This document shows, piece after piece, positions 20,450-30,619 of a DNA stretch of 64,000 nt; position 1 is the first letter of the stretch, and every line of letters starts with the position of its first letter. The stretch comes from Limnospira fusiformis SAG 85.79 (GTDB lineage: Bacteria > Cyanobacteriota > Cyanobacteriia > Cyanobacteriales > Microcoleaceae). The translations under genes were made by a program, and so were the position numbers. The stretch is from assembly GCF_012516315.1 (NCBI RefSeq), contig NZ_CP051185.1, forward strand, positions 5,833,363-5,897,362, given 5' to 3'. Below the pieces are notes generated by a model that saw only the letters and a program-made list of their open reading frames with translations, searched no databases and had not been told where the DNA came from.

Positions 20450-22162
20450 CTAAATTTTCGCTAAAATTTGGCGATCGCAATCATAAACCCTATCTTGATC
20501 AGCATCAACTGACAAAACGATACGGGACATAAAACTATTGCCGCTTTTCAGGGATATGGTAATAATACGACCATCAATGAGTCGAGTTTGACTGGGGGGC
20601 TGTCCGGTCCCTGGATTGACAGGATAAGCGGGAAAACAAGCCCCACTTAAACTTAAACGAATTTGGTGGGATTGAGGAATGCAAATGCAGGTAGGCTGTA
20701 AATCAATTCGGATCGGGGTGGTTGGCTGATTAACTCTGATATAACCTTGAGTAAAATTCCAGACACTCCCATCCGATCGCACTTCTGACAAAATAGCACA
20801 CAAGTCAAAACTAGGACTATCAGCCTCTCCGTAAACCTCAACAAATACATTTCCGGCTAAATGTAAATCCTCATCCAAAGCATCAGAAGTGTAAGTCAGG
20901 ACATCAGCGCGACAGTCCAAAGCGCGACGGTCAAAAGATCCAGGAGTTAAAGTAGCATGACCCCCAAGGGCTGGGACGGGACGGAAAGGATCATGAACCA
21001 ACACATCCACGGTATCGGGTAAAATGTGTTCGTCTGGGTCTTGGTCCTCCTCTTCGTCCTCGACGGCTATTATATCCTCTGGTAAAAGCAAACCAGAATC
21101 TGATCGAATTGCTGCCAGACCTGTACTGGTGAGAAAATAAGATTGACTAGATCCTTGCGGCCATTGGTCAAACTCTCGCCAGCAATTATCCCCCATAGAA
21201 AACAGAGTTACAGGTTTTTCTTCCAAAAGTCCGGTATCAATACCTTTAAGAAAATGGTCAAACCAGCGGATCTGTAATTCATCAATGGGACTAACAGCCT
21301 CTGGACCATAATCAATACCACCTACCTGTCGGCCCCAGGGCAAATGTCCCCACGGTCCAATAATCAAATACTGGGGAGATGAACTACGATTAGCCATATC
21401 CTGATAGAAATGAACTGTCCCCCGCAGATAGGTGTCAAACCATCCGCCAATGTGCAGCATGGGTAAATCGAGATTATCTCTGGAGGGGGAAAGATGTTGC
21501 CAATAGTCCCCCGGCTGATCATGCTGTAGCCAATCATGATAGAAAGAATCAGCAGCCAGGTTTTTAAAGGTTTCAGGAGAGGCAGGAATTTCGCCGTATA
21601 AGGGCAGATGCCGGGAAAGATTATATAAACCCCTATAGCTGAGTTCATCCCCCCGCAAGCGCGCGGTTTCGGTGGCTAATTGAATTCCCCAAGCTAGGTT
21701 AACCTGCCAGCAAAAAGCCCCCCCTTCGTAAGCCCAATCCTGATACAGGTCACAGGCGACCATGGCGGGACAGAGGGTTTTTAGCGCCTGTGGGTAGCCA
21801 CTGGCAGCATAAATTTGAGTCATCCCCTGATAGGAAAACCCATACATCCCCACATAGCCATTGCTATGGGGTAAATTAGCAGCCCAGTTGACGGTATCAA
21901 GGCCATCTTCTAATTCATGGGCGAATAGTTGAAACACTCCCTCAGAGGTTCCCCTTCCGCGCACATCTTGAATCACTACGATATAACCCTGTTGGGCATA
22001 CCATTGGGGATGGGCGTAAACTACGGTAGATGCGATCGCCCTTCCATAGGGTTGTCGCATTAATAATACCGGAAATTTCCCCGGCCCAGAAGGGCGATAA
22101 ATATCAGCATCCAAGCGGACTCCATCTCTGGTGAGCATGGATGCTGTTTCTTGAACTATCAT
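20450..22162 (-). CDS. CocE/NonD family hydrolase (peptidase S15-like)
   Basis: A 570-residue alpha/beta hydrolase followed by the C-terminal jelly-roll domain typical of X-Pro dipeptidyl-peptidase/cocaine-esterase proteins. Ser110 in GMYGFSYQGM is the nucleophile. RGRGTSEG at 68-75 is the oxyanion-region signature, and IGPWGHLPWG probably supplies the catalytic histidine. An acidic insert (EDEEEDQDPDE, about 370) is unusual for the family. There is no signal peptide, so it should be cytosolic. Natural substrates could be acylated metabolites or peptides. Confidence 0.9.
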   Translation of the reverse strand: MIVQETASMLTRDGVRLDADIYRPSGPGKFPVLLMRQPYGRAIASTVVYAHPQWYAQQGYIVVIQDVRGRGTSEGVFQLFAHELEDGLDTVNWAANLPHSNGYVGMYGFSYQGMTQIYAASGYPQALKTLCPAMVACDLYQDWAYEGGAFCWQVNLAWGIQLATETARLRGDELSYRGLYNLSRHLPLYGEIPASPETFKNLAADSFYHDWLQHDQPGDYWQHLSPSRDNLDLPMLHIGGWFDTYLRGTVHFYQDMANRSSSPQYLIIGPWGHLPWGRQVGGIDYGPEAVSPIDELQIRWFDHFLKGIDTGLLEEKPVTLFSMGDNCWREFDQWPQGSSQSYFLTSTGLAAIRSDSGLLLPEDIIAVEDEEEDQDPDEHILPDTVDVLVHDPFRPVPALGGHATLTPGSFDRRALDCRADVLTYTSDALDEDLHLAGNVFVEVYGEADSPSFDLCAILSEVRSDGSVWNFTQGYIRVNQPTTPIRIDLQPTCICIPQSHQIRLSLSGACFPAYPVNPGTGQPPSQTRLIDGRIITISLKSGNSFMSRIVLSVDADQDRVYDCDRQILAKI

Positions 22163-22611
22163 AGATCACAAGAACTCCATGGCAGAACCTGTGGGGTGAG
22201 GATGCCCAACACAATATGATTCACCACTTCACCAGGTGAGCAATCCTAAATCCCCACATTATCAAAATTTAATGAGTCCTTGTTGAATTTTCCACTACCT
22301 CGAATCAGAACCCGTCGCGATCGCATTCCGTCGAGTTAAAATAGTGGAAAAGGTTGCCAACTGTAGGCATTATAGAGGAGCCCACAGCGGTGGACTAATG
22401 TTGATTCCTAGCTAGGTTTTGATCGCCATCTATCTGGTAGGCGATCAACATAGGGCATCCTTGCAGAACCGAGGGCGGTAAACACTGATGCCAACCGCAT
22501 TTTACTCTCGCCGCATCGTTGGGATTCAGCCACTCCAGAAACACCCAAGCGCCCATAGACAACCTGAGTAATGCTTCACTGGTGATCAAGACAGATGAGC
22601 CTGATATTTAC
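22163..22611. other. Intergenic region with short palindromes
   Basis: About 450 bases without a convincing gene. It contains the inverted repeat GATCGCC (22421-22427) / GGCGATC (22440-22446) and CCAC-AGCG-GTGG near 22382. A TTG-started minus-strand frame (22395-22589) exists but has no ribosome site and no recognisable motif. Confidence 0.4.
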
Positions 22612-23028
22612 TTATTCTTCGTCATCTTCATCAACCATACCCTTGGGTTCAACTTGAATCAGGTGAATATGTTTAGATCCCAGGCGAATCTCAAATTGAT
22701 CACCAGGTTTCAAACCCATTTCCTGGGTATAGTTAGCACCAATCACCAATGAGCCATTTTTATGAACGCAAGCGCGGTAACTAGCTTCCCGACCTCGTCC
22801 ATCTTTAGAACGACCCGGATCTAAGGCAATTCCTTTAGCCGCCAGCAGTGCATCATAAAACTCGGTCATGTTCGCACGAGTTTGGTTATCTTTTGTGCGG
22901 GTGTAATAGCCACACTGCTTGGCAGTCTCACGACGAGAGTAGTTGGGTCCGAGTGATTTGACTTTATGCAATAAAGTCTTTCCGGTCATCGGTTCTTCTG
23001 GAAGTTTTTCTGCTGTAGTTTTTGGCAT
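22612..23028 (-). CDS. cyAbrB-type transcriptional regulator
   Basis: A 138-residue protein of the cyanobacterial AbrB-like family (cyAbrB, like Synechocystis Sll0359/Sll0822). It has the N-terminal conserved region LLHKVKSLGPNYSRRETAKQCGYYT and the DNA-binding C-terminal region SLVIGANYTQEMGLKPGDQFEIRLG with an acidic end. These proteins bind DNA with low specificity and influence carbon/nitrogen balance and hydrogenase expression. TGGAG lies upstream of the ATG on the coding strand. Confidence 0.92.
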   Translation of the reverse strand: MPKTTAEKLPEEPMTGKTLLHKVKSLGPNYSRRETAKQCGYYTRTKDNQTRANMTEFYDALLAAKGIALDPGRSKDGRGREASYRACVHKNGSLVIGANYTQEMGLKPGDQFEIRLGSKHIHLIQVEPKGMVDEDDEE

Positions 23029-23653
23029 TGATGTACTCCATTTCTAATTTAGTCAATCCTAACATATTTGTTGGATATTTTATAGATCATATAACTTAAA
23101 TGTCGCGGCGGGGTAATTTTTTTTATGGCAACTCCTGACATCGACTTGGTCAAACAGTTCAAATCAGAACCAGTGGACTGAAAATCCCCTAAAAATGGAC
23201 AAAGCAAATTCCCAAATCTTTCCTTTTCCCTGGGGAAGCCATCCATAACAGAATCTAGGTAGATTTGACTGCTAAGATCCCGCCACAAAATAAATATTGT
23301 CCCACAAATCAAGGCAGAATATATTACTTTGAAATAATACAGTTACCGTGGATATGATCAGAGTACGGAGAAGGCATCTGTGGTCTCTAGGAACTCCACT
23401 TGACAAGATTTGACATAAACTAGACCAAAACCCAGGATCAAAATGCCATATCCGGTGGTTGTGAGCATTCCCGACTCCCACAATTAAGCGATCGCCAATG
23501 GGGGTATGATGAACCAAACCTAATAGCGGAAAACAGCCATTTCAGGCGACAGGCTATCAGAGTATCATAGACAGCCTGACAGGAGCAATACCTTTGACTG
23601 TTTTCCGGTCGGGAAATGCTATAGCTTAAAAAGCGATCGCACCTGCCAGCAAA
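23029..23653. other. Intergenic region, no recognised gene
   Basis: About 625 bases between cyAbrB and selO. Two overlapping minus-strand open frames (23049-23312 and 23272-23517) show no conserved motif and an amino-acid composition typical of non-coding translation. One GCGATCGC site is at 23632-23639. The region probably holds the cyAbrB promoter and selO trailer. Confidence 0.45.
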
Positions 23654-25057
23654 TCACTCTGATCTAATCTGATTGAGTAATTGATAAAACGGTTCCCAAT
23701 CATCAGCGGCCGCAATGGGTTCCCAAACCGCCTCAATAGCTGTTCTGAGCAAAACGGTAGTGGGGTTATATTGTTGGAGGGTCTGTTTCATCTGTTCCAT
23801 TTCGGCCCCAGACAAAGACTGCAAATGGTGACAGTACAGATGTCGCCAGGGGACTAGGTGTTTGAGATCTCCTATATTCTTGAGAATCTCAGTTTCATCA
23901 TCTCGCCAGAGGGGAGTAAAGCCTTCCCTGAGTTGGGAGAAGAAGTCATGATATCCCACTGTATTGTCTTTGAGCAAATCAATAGTCAACTTAATCAATT
24001 CTTCCGGTTCAGAGACCTGTCCTTCTGCAAAGCCCAATTTTTTTAAGATCAATTCCTGGTAAGCCTGACGATAGTAGTCAAAGAAATTGTCTAAAGCCTG
24101 TTTGAGGCTATCTGAGTCTGCCACCATAGATAGAGGTCTTTGCAGCAATTCCAGATTACCCCGACAAATCAAAGGCTGATTACCATAGCAGTAAAGCCTA
24201 CCATAGTCAAAATAGGCAGCGGTGAAAGTCCGATCATAAGTCGGCATAAATGCGTAAGGACCATAATCAAAACTTTCCCCTGTAATCGACATATTATCGG
24301 TATTTAAGACACCATGACAAAACCCAGCAGCCATCCACTGAGCGGCTAAAGTGGCTACCCGTTGCACCAATTCCCGATAAAAGGCGACGAAGCGATCGCC
24401 AGAGTCTAATAAATGGGGGTAATAAATCTCAACCACATGATCTAAGAGTTTTTTGATCAGATCTGCGCGACCAAAATAGTGCAATCGCTCAAAAGTTCCG
24501 AACCGAATATGCGATCGACTCATTCGCACCATTACCGAAGACCGGGTAGGGGAAGGTTCATCCCCCCGCCATAACTTTTCTCCGGTTTCAATTAAACTTA
24601 AACATCGAGAAGTCCTCACCCCTTGTCTGTGGAGTGCTTCTGCTGCTAATACTTCCCGGACTCCCCCCTTTAAAGTCAGTCGGCCATCGGCATGGCGAGA
24701 GTAAGGAGTTGTACCAGATCCTTTAGTACCAAAATCATACAATTCCCCATCTATGCCGCGCATCTGTCCATACAGAAACCCACGACCATCTCCTAAACCA
24801 GGATTATATTCTCCAAACTGATAGCCGTGGTAACGCATCGCCAAAAACTGCGTCACACTTTCAAATTTACCAAAGGCCTCTATAAAATCCTGATCCTGAG
24901 TTGGTTGTGGGTCAATTCCCAATTTGAGCAGCAATTCATCATTACGGAAACGCAAAATATGCAGCGGGAAGGAGGCGGCCGCTACGACATCATAATAATC
25001 ATCCCCCAAGCTCTCAAAAGCGGGTTCATATTCGAGAAACAGAAAAGGATTGGACAT
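23654..25057 (-). CDS. SelO family protein adenylyltransferase (YdiU/UPF0061)
   Basis: A 467-residue pseudokinase-fold AMPylase. Key blocks are present: [13 protein letters not shown] with the lysine, [17 protein letters not shown] with the helix glutamate, [16 protein letters not shown] with arginines, [13 protein letters not shown] with the Asp-Asn pair and [12 protein letters not shown] with the metal aspartate. SelO transfers AMP from ATP to protein side chains and takes part in redox stress responses. The sequence is a divergent subfamily (FGTKGSG instead of the common LKGSG/LKGAG context), and the protein ends without the C-terminal Cys/Sec extension of canonical SelO. Confidence 0.88.
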   Translation of the reverse strand: MSNPFLFLEYEPAFESLGDDYYDVVAAASFPLHILRFRNDELLLKLGIDPQPTQDQDFIEAFGKFESVTQFLAMRYHGYQFGEYNPGLGDGRGFLYGQMRGIDGELYDFGTKGSGTTPYSRHADGRLTLKGGVREVLAAEALHRQGVRTSRCLSLIETGEKLWRGDEPSPTRSSVMVRMSRSHIRFGTFERLHYFGRADLIKKLLDHVVEIYYPHLLDSGDRFVAFYRELVQRVATLAAQWMAAGFCHGVLNTDNMSITGESFDYGPYAFMPTYDRTFTAAYFDYGRLYCYGNQPLICRGNLELLQRPLSMVADSDSLKQALDNFFDYYRQAYQELILKKLGFAEGQVSEPEELIKLTIDLLKDNTVGYHDFFSQLREGFTPLWRDDETEILKNIGDLKHLVPWRHLYCHHLQSLSGAEMEQMKQTLQQYNPTTVLLRTAIEAVWEPIAAADDWEPFYQLLNQIRSE

Positions 25058-25174
25058 GAAGGCTAAAATTCCAATTCTCGATTATTTTATAGGTAAAAAT
25101 TGGAATTGACAACCCCCTTAATCCGATCGCATAATCGCGATCGCCAATTTTCCAGCCTGATGGCTATTTGGGGA

Positions 25175-26026
25175 TTAATCAGTGATTCTAGGGGGTAAGA
25201 CCGGGTAAGGAATGCCTAACTCCCCAAAAGTCTTTTTAGCGCGGCGAATTAGGTCAGTTTTAAAAATAAACTCATCCCTAACATCCATGGGATAGCATCT
25301 CAGCTTGACCAAAGTTCCCCAAGGCTTCTCATTTACCACAACCAGAATGGGGAGGTTAAGTTGTGTATATTTGCTGGTCTGAGCCACTCTATATAGTATA
25401 AGGATAATGCGATCGATATCGGCATCATGGGCAAAATAAAAATCAACGGCGGTCTGTGCTTCTACTTCACCCTTATTAGCATTGATGATCGGCTCTGTCC
25501 ACATTTTATTATGGGGAATGGTGACAATATCATCATCAGGGGTTTGCAGTTGGATCGCACGCAGTCCATAGCTGATGATTTCCCCATACTGACCATCAAT
25601 AGTGACGCGATCGCCGACTTGATAAGGTCTTTCAAATAAAGCAATCATCCCAGAGATCACAGAACTGGCATAATCTTTAAAGGCAAAACCTACCGCCACA
25701 GCAGCAGTCCCAGTTATCGCCAACAGATTAGTGGAGGATAAGTCCAGAAACAAATTAATCAAGATCACCCCCGCTAACCCAAAAATAAAGGCTCGCCAGA
25801 AGGGTACAGACTGTTTAAACGCCAAACGAAACCGCAGCGGGACCTGTTCGGAAAGCCAGTAAAGAGACTTTTCGGTAAGTATAATACCGCCATAGGTCAG
25901 CAGAACAATCACGACCCCCCAGATAATTTTCCCAAAGGTGATATCGGCCAAAATTTGATTAGGGTTAGTGGCGGCTTCGCCGTTAGTTTCGGCCAATAAC
26001 TGATATAGCCAAATGTCGATTAACAT
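25175..26026 (-). CDS. MscS family mechanosensitive ion channel
   Basis: A 283-residue protein with three N-terminal membrane helices. The pore/TM3 and beta-domain signature is TGTAAVAVGFAFKDYASSVISGMIALFERPYQVGDRVTIDGQYGEI, followed by the cytosolic alpha/beta domain. Small MscS channels release osmolytes on hypo-osmotic shock; several cyanobacterial members also conduct other ions. Its start overlaps the end of the upstream gene by 7 bases, which indicates co-translation with the degenerate AAA-like protein. Confidence 0.92.
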   Translation of the reverse strand: MLIDIWLYQLLAETNGEAATNPNQILADITFGKIIWGVVIVLLTYGGIILTEKSLYWLSEQVPLRFRLAFKQSVPFWRAFIFGLAGVILINLFLDLSSTNLLAITGTAAVAVGFAFKDYASSVISGMIALFERPYQVGDRVTIDGQYGEIISYGLRAIQLQTPDDDIVTIPHNKMWTEPIINANKGEVEAQTAVDFYFAHDADIDRIILILYRVAQTSKYTQLNLPILVVVNEKPWGTLVKLRCYPMDVRDEFIFKTDLIRRAKKTFGELGIPYPVLPPRITD

Positions 26027-27234
26027 TTATACTCCCCACCCACCAGAAATTTATTGTTATCGAGATCTCGCTTGAGACGAGGGTAGTAAATACCATTGAT
26101 CGCAAACCGTGGCGCAGCGCCACTGTTTCCCGGACGGCGGATAATTAAGCCATCACGGATGAGTTTCTGAACCTGAGTTTGAGTTGCACTCTCTCCCTCC
26201 CCTAAAGTCAGACACAAGTTAGGCAAAGAGATGGAACCATGTAATATTAAGGAAAACAGCAAAAAGCGATCGCTTTTAGTCAAACTGGGCAATTCTGGTA
26301 TGCTAGGGCGATCGACCAACCAAGGTTGATCAGGATTTTCTCGCGTCTGGTTTTCCCCTTCTTCCTCCTCTTCCTCTTCTGGCGGCGGGGAAATACCCAA
26401 AGAATTTAGCCAAGCCTCAGCAGCGATCGCACGATTACCCTCAGACACATCTTCTAGCTGCTCAAAATATCGTTTTTCCTCACTACAACACCAGTTTTCC
26501 TGGGGTTCTTCTTCCTCACCCTCGGATTTTTCACGCCATTGTATATCTACCGTTTCCCATACGGGAGTTAACCATTCCTTGAGTTCGATCGCACTCAGAG
26601 GCGGAATTGATGTTTTCACACCGACCAAATTTCCCAGTTGACAAACTCGATCTAAATATAGCCAAGCCCAATGGTTACAACCAATCAGCCAAAACCTTGA
26701 GCGATCGCTAAAAATCGCATCTCCTAGCCTTTCAATTCCCTGCAAACCATCCACACAACGCAAAAAACACCAACTCAAATCAGGAATTACCACCAGCGAT
26801 CGCTCACCCTGACTTGGCTGCAAAATACTCTCTTCTAGTTGTGATATAATAGTATAATTCTTAGCTCGCTCTGACCAAGGCAGCCATTGGCGAGTCAAAC
26901 CCTCAATCGGTTCTGAGGAACTCAAAGTATCCCAAAACACGGTCGATATAGCTTCTACTGGACTCGCCAAAACCACCATAGCATTATCACATTCTGCCCC
27001 CTCCGACCAGGAATTAATCGCTTTTGACAATTGTGCGCGCAATAACTCCTGGTGAGGTAATGGTGTCTTCAACTCAGCCACAGCTTGTTTGAGGCGTAAT
27101 AAATTGGTAGGTGGAATTGGGTCAAGTTCTATTCCCTTCAATTTGTCCCCCAACTCGTCAGCCTGCGCTTTAATTTTTTGATGTGCGCTGGGAAACCAAG
27201 CCCCAAACTGTTTAAAAATTTGAGCGATCGCCAT
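26020..27234 (-). CDS. Uncharacterised protein: degenerate AAA/P-loop-like domain plus winged helix
   Basis: A 404-residue protein starting at ATG 27234 (MAIAQIFKQFG). A longer frame to 27306 adds 24 unlikely residues. Residues about 85-260 follow an ATPase-like pattern: a hydrophobic strand before where Walker A would be (NAMVVLASPVEAIST, no GxxxxGK), a Walker-B-like strand (RSLVVIPDLS) and a sensor-like strand (RFWLIGCNHWAWLYLD). A Glu-rich linker (PPPEEEEEEEGE) leads to a C-terminal helix-turn-helix-like region (SLPNLCLTLGEGESATQTQVQKLIRDGLIIRR). I do not recognise the family. The overlap with the MscS gene suggests a functional pair. Confidence 0.7.
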   Translation of the reverse strand: MAIAQIFKQFGAWFPSAHQKIKAQADELGDKLKGIELDPIPPTNLLRLKQAVAELKTPLPHQELLRAQLSKAINSWSEGAECDNAMVVLASPVEAISTVFWDTLSSSEPIEGLTRQWLPWSERAKNYTIISQLEESILQPSQGERSLVVIPDLSWCFLRCVDGLQGIERLGDAIFSDRSRFWLIGCNHWAWLYLDRVCQLGNLVGVKTSIPPLSAIELKEWLTPVWETVDIQWREKSEGEEEEPQENWCCSEEKRYFEQLEDVSEGNRAIAAEAWLNSLGISPPPEEEEEEEGENQTRENPDQPWLVDRPSIPELPSLTKSDRFLLFSLILHGSISLPNLCLTLGEGESATQTQVQKLIRDGLIIRRPGNSGAAPRFAINGIYYPRLKRDLDNNKFLVGGEYKC

Positions 27235-27269
27235 TAGGAGTAGTTTAGTAAATCGGGAACAGACTAATA

Positions 27270-27311
27270 GACAAGGAAAAGACAATTGACAATCATCAAT
27301 CATCAATTGTC
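27270..27311 (-). terminator. Terminator-like hairpin downstream of glgX
   Basis: Arms GACAATTGA (27281-27289) and TCAATTGTC (27303-27311) with a 13-base loop. Read on the minus strand, it is followed by TTTTCC. It separates glgX from the next minus-strand gene, though the T-run is short. Confidence 0.5.
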
Positions 27312-27334
27312 CCTCCCGAATTTTCCATCAACTC

Positions 27335-29458
27335 CTAACGCATTTGCATAACGATCACCGATCGCGCTTCAGTTAGGATAGGTTGATTACCAGAGTAATA
27401 GGGTCCTTCTGGCAGCAATAAAGATTCTTTGGTATCAATAATAACTTGCCAATGTCGAGCCTGTAAACCTTCTGGTAACAAAAATTCGATTTCCTCATAG
27501 TGAGCATTAAATAATAGTATAAAGCTATCATCCATCACCCGTTCACCCTGGGGACCACGGGCGGGAATTTCCTCACCATTAAGAAAAACAGCGATCGCCT
27601 TAGCATATCCAGCATTCCATTGTTCCTCAGTCATTTCGCCGCCGTCTGGATTAAACCAGCCCAGATCATTAACCCCAGATCCGTGAATAGCTTGTCCTTG
27701 AAACCACTTACGGCGGCGGAAAATAGGATGTTGGCGACGGAAATAAATCAACTGGCGGGTAAAATCCAAAAGAGTCGCATTAGACTTAGGTAGATCCCAA
27801 TCTAGCCAAGAAATCTCATTATCTTGACAGTAGGCATTATTATTCCCTTTTTGAGTGCGTCCCAACTCATCACCACTCACCATCATGGGCACTCCTTGGG
27901 ATAACATTAATGTCACCAAGAAATTACGGCGTTGGCGGTTTCGCAACTCCAAAATATCAGGATCATCTGTTTCGCCTTCTTCCCCACAATTCCAAGATCG
28001 GTTATGGCTTTCCCCGTCGTTGTTATCCTCCCCATTCTCTTCGTTGCGTTTTTCGTTGTAACTCACCAAGTCATTGAGAGTAAATCCATCATGGGCGGTA
28101 ACAAAATTAATACTAGCGTGGGGTTGTCGTCCATTATCCTCGTACAGGTCAGAACTCCCAGTTAACCGATAAGCAAATTCCGCCAAAGAACTATCCTCAC
28201 CGCGCCAGAAGTCCCTGACTGTATCCCTATATTTGCCATTCCATTCAGACCATAACAGGGGGAATTTACCCACCTGATAGCCACCTTCTCCCACGTCCCA
28301 AGGTTCGGCGATCAACTTCACATTAGAAAGCACCGGATCTTGGTGGATAATATCAAAAAAGGCGGCGAGACTATTGACCTCATAGAGTTCTCGCGCCAAA
28401 GCGGAGGCCAAGTCAAAGCGGAAGCCATCAACGTGCATTTCCAAAACCCAATAGCGGAGGCTATCCATAATCAGTTTCAGAACTTGGGGGTGGCTAACAT
28501 TGAGGGAATTACCGCAGCCAGTAAAGTCCATATAATAGCGGCGATCGTCTTCCACTAACCGATAATAACTAGCATTATCAATCCCCCGCAGGGATAGAGT
28601 AGGACCGCAATGGTTGCCTTCTCCGGTGTGGTTATAGACAACATCTAAGATGACCTCGATACCCCCAGCATGGAGGGCTTTTACCATTTCCTTAAATTCC
28701 CGGACTTGGTTGCCAGGGGTGGGGTCAGCACTATAGTTATACTGTGGCGCAAAATAGCCAATTGAGTCATAACCCCAATAATTTCTTAACCCCTTATCTA
28801 CCAAGTGTCCCGGTTGAGATAGGAAATGATGAACAGGCATCAATTCGACTGCTGTAATTCCTAGGGATTGTAAATAGGCGATCGCCGCCGGATGTCCCAA
28901 ACCCGCATAAGTTCCCCGTAACTCTTCCGGGATATCCGGGTGTAGTTTGGTAAATCCCCGCACGTGCATTTCATAAATAATTGTCTCATGTTGGGGAATA
29001 TCCAGGGGCTGATCATCTTCCCAGTCGAAGGACTCATCTACAACCACTGCTTTCGGCACTAAATGAGCATCATCCAATTCCGAATAGCCTAAATCTAATT
29101 CGGGATCTTCCCATCGATAGCCAAAAATCTCCTCACCATAACCAATTTCACCATCCAAGGCTTTGGCATAGGGATCAATCAGCAGTTTATGAGGATTAAA
29201 ACGATGCCCTTCATTCGGTGCAAAAGGACCATGCACCCGGAAACCATATCGTTGACCGGGGGCTATTCCCGGTACATAACCATGCCAGACAAAGTTTTCT
29301 ACTTCGGTTAGGGGAATGCGAGTCTCTTGGTCTTTACTATCAAATAAGCACAGTTCAACTGCTGTGGCATTTTCACTGAATAATGCAAAGTTAGTCCCTT
29401 TACCGTCCCAGGTAGCACCATTAGTCTTAGCATTACCCGGCCAAATAGGTATATACAT
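27335..29458 (-). CDS. glgX: Glycogen debranching enzyme GlgX
   Basis: A 707-residue GH13 isoamylase-type enzyme that removes alpha-1,6 branches during glycogen breakdown. An N-terminal CBM48-like domain (ATWDGKGTNFALFSENA) precedes the (beta/alpha)8 barrel. Visible catalytic regions are VVYNHTGEG, DGFRFDLASAL (nucleophile Asp), LIAEPWDVG (acid/base Glu) and FVTAHDGFTL (third Asp). I chose ATG 29458 (MYIPIWPGN) because CAGGAA lies nine bases upstream. The longer frame to 29500 would run into the tilS gene. It is probably co-transcribed with tilS. Confidence 0.95.
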   Translation of the reverse strand: MYIPIWPGNAKTNGATWDGKGTNFALFSENATAVELCLFDSKDQETRIPLTEVENFVWHGYVPGIAPGQRYGFRVHGPFAPNEGHRFNPHKLLIDPYAKALDGEIGYGEEIFGYRWEDPELDLGYSELDDAHLVPKAVVVDESFDWEDDQPLDIPQHETIIYEMHVRGFTKLHPDIPEELRGTYAGLGHPAAIAYLQSLGITAVELMPVHHFLSQPGHLVDKGLRNYWGYDSIGYFAPQYNYSADPTPGNQVREFKEMVKALHAGGIEVILDVVYNHTGEGNHCGPTLSLRGIDNASYYRLVEDDRRYYMDFTGCGNSLNVSHPQVLKLIMDSLRYWVLEMHVDGFRFDLASALARELYEVNSLAAFFDIIHQDPVLSNVKLIAEPWDVGEGGYQVGKFPLLWSEWNGKYRDTVRDFWRGEDSSLAEFAYRLTGSSDLYEDNGRQPHASINFVTAHDGFTLNDLVSYNEKRNEENGEDNNDGESHNRSWNCGEEGETDDPDILELRNRQRRNFLVTLMLSQGVPMMVSGDELGRTQKGNNNAYCQDNEISWLDWDLPKSNATLLDFTRQLIYFRRQHPIFRRRKWFQGQAIHGSGVNDLGWFNPDGGEMTEEQWNAGYAKAIAVFLNGEEIPARGPQGERVMDDSFILLFNAHYEEIEFLLPEGLQARHWQVIIDTKESLLLPEGPYYSGNQPILTEARSVIVMQMR

Positions 29459-29483
29459 CGTGAAAAATTCCTGTTGTGAATGA

Positions 29484-30530
29484 TTAATTAGCTTCATCAC
29501 CCACTTGGGGCGGAAATTTTAACCAGATCCATTCTCCCTCAACTTGAGCGATCGCACCACCAGGAAAAGGATCACTTTGCGATCGGTTTGGGGCAGAAAT
29601 TAAGCGGGTCAGCTTTTCAATTTGTTCAAAGTTAGTCCCTTTTCTCAGTACCTCCTCTAAAAGCCTTCTCATCACCCGACGTTGCAGGGCTAAGGGGGCT
29701 GATTTTAATTGGTGGCGATTTACTCTATAGCCATTATTACACGGTGCAGATGCTATAGCCACCCTATATAATTCATCCGCTTGTTGTTCCAAATATTCTA
29801 CATCAGCCCGCAATAATTCCGCCGTTTGGGCTAGGGCTTGTTCAACCTTGGGGTTAAACTTATTTTCCAACTCTGGTATCAGTTGATGTCGAATACGGTT
29901 TCTAGCATAACTTACATCTGTATTAGTGCTATCTTCCCAAATTGGCAAATCTCGCTGTTGACAAAATTCTCCCGTTTCCTTACGAGTTATCTCTAGTAAA
30001 GGACGCACTAATATTGGCTTTGTTTCTGTCTCCCTCCCGAATATAGGACGACTCCACACCAAAGAACTTAATCCATCGGCACCACTACCACGAATTAGAT
30101 TATATAATAACGTCTCCGCCCGATCGCTTTTCGTATGACCTGTTACTACATAACCATAATTATCAGTTTGGGCAATTTCCCCCAACACTTGATAACGCCA
30201 CTCCCGCGCCGCCGCTTCTGTTTTTGGGATCTGTGGGGCTGTTAATCGGTAACAGGGGACTTGCCAAATTTTCCCCAACTGTTCTATATAATCAGCATTA
30301 GCTACCGAGTCGCGCCGCCACTGATGATCACAATGAGCGATCGCAATTCGCCAATTCCATTTCCCTTGCAAGTCTAATAATAGTCTGATTAAACACATCG
30401 AATCTTGACCCCCAGACACAGCCACCAACAGGCCCTCTCCAGACGGTAAAAGATTTCTGCTTCTCAGAGATATATGTACCTTAGCATGAACATCAGTCCA
30501 GGGTGTTTGACTAGCCATCAACCGAACCAC
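29484..30530 (-). CDS. tilS: tRNA(Ile)-lysidine synthetase TilS
   Basis: A 348-residue N-type ATP pyrophosphatase that converts C34 of the CAU anticodon of tRNA-Ile2 to lysidine, which is essential for AUA decoding. It shows the PP-loop SGGQDS at 39-44, TGHTKSDRAET and the WxxDxxNxxxxYxRNxIR-type motif EDSTNTDVSYARNRIRHQLIP. The length is that of the shorter TilS form common in cyanobacteria. ATG 30518 is an alternative start four codons downstream. Confidence 0.95.
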   Translation of the reverse strand: MVRLMASQTPWTDVHAKVHISLRSRNLLPSGEGLLVAVSGGQDSMCLIRLLLDLQGKWNWRIAIAHCDHQWRRDSVANADYIEQLGKIWQVPCYRLTAPQIPKTEAAAREWRYQVLGEIAQTDNYGYVVTGHTKSDRAETLLYNLIRGSGADGLSSLVWSRPIFGRETETKPILVRPLLEITRKETGEFCQQRDLPIWEDSTNTDVSYARNRIRHQLIPELENKFNPKVEQALAQTAELLRADVEYLEQQADELYRVAIASAPCNNGYRVNRHQLKSAPLALQRRVMRRLLEEVLRKGTNFEQIEKLTRLISAPNRSQSDPFPGGAIAQVEGEWIWLKFPPQVGDEAN

Positions 30531-30619
30531 GAACCCGCACCAATTGGTTTACTCCCCTGTCAACTATACCCCGAATGTTGTAGGATTTCTAGGAATTGCT
30601 AAACGCTCATATATACCCA

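Noticed and set aside
22395..22589. TTG-started 64-codon minus-strand frame
   Set aside because: Rare start, no ribosome site, no recognisable family; a plus-strand frame overlaps it equally well.
23049..23517. Two overlapping minus-strand frames between cyAbrB and selO
   Set aside because: No conserved motif, mutual overlap and no start signals; best seen as non-coding.
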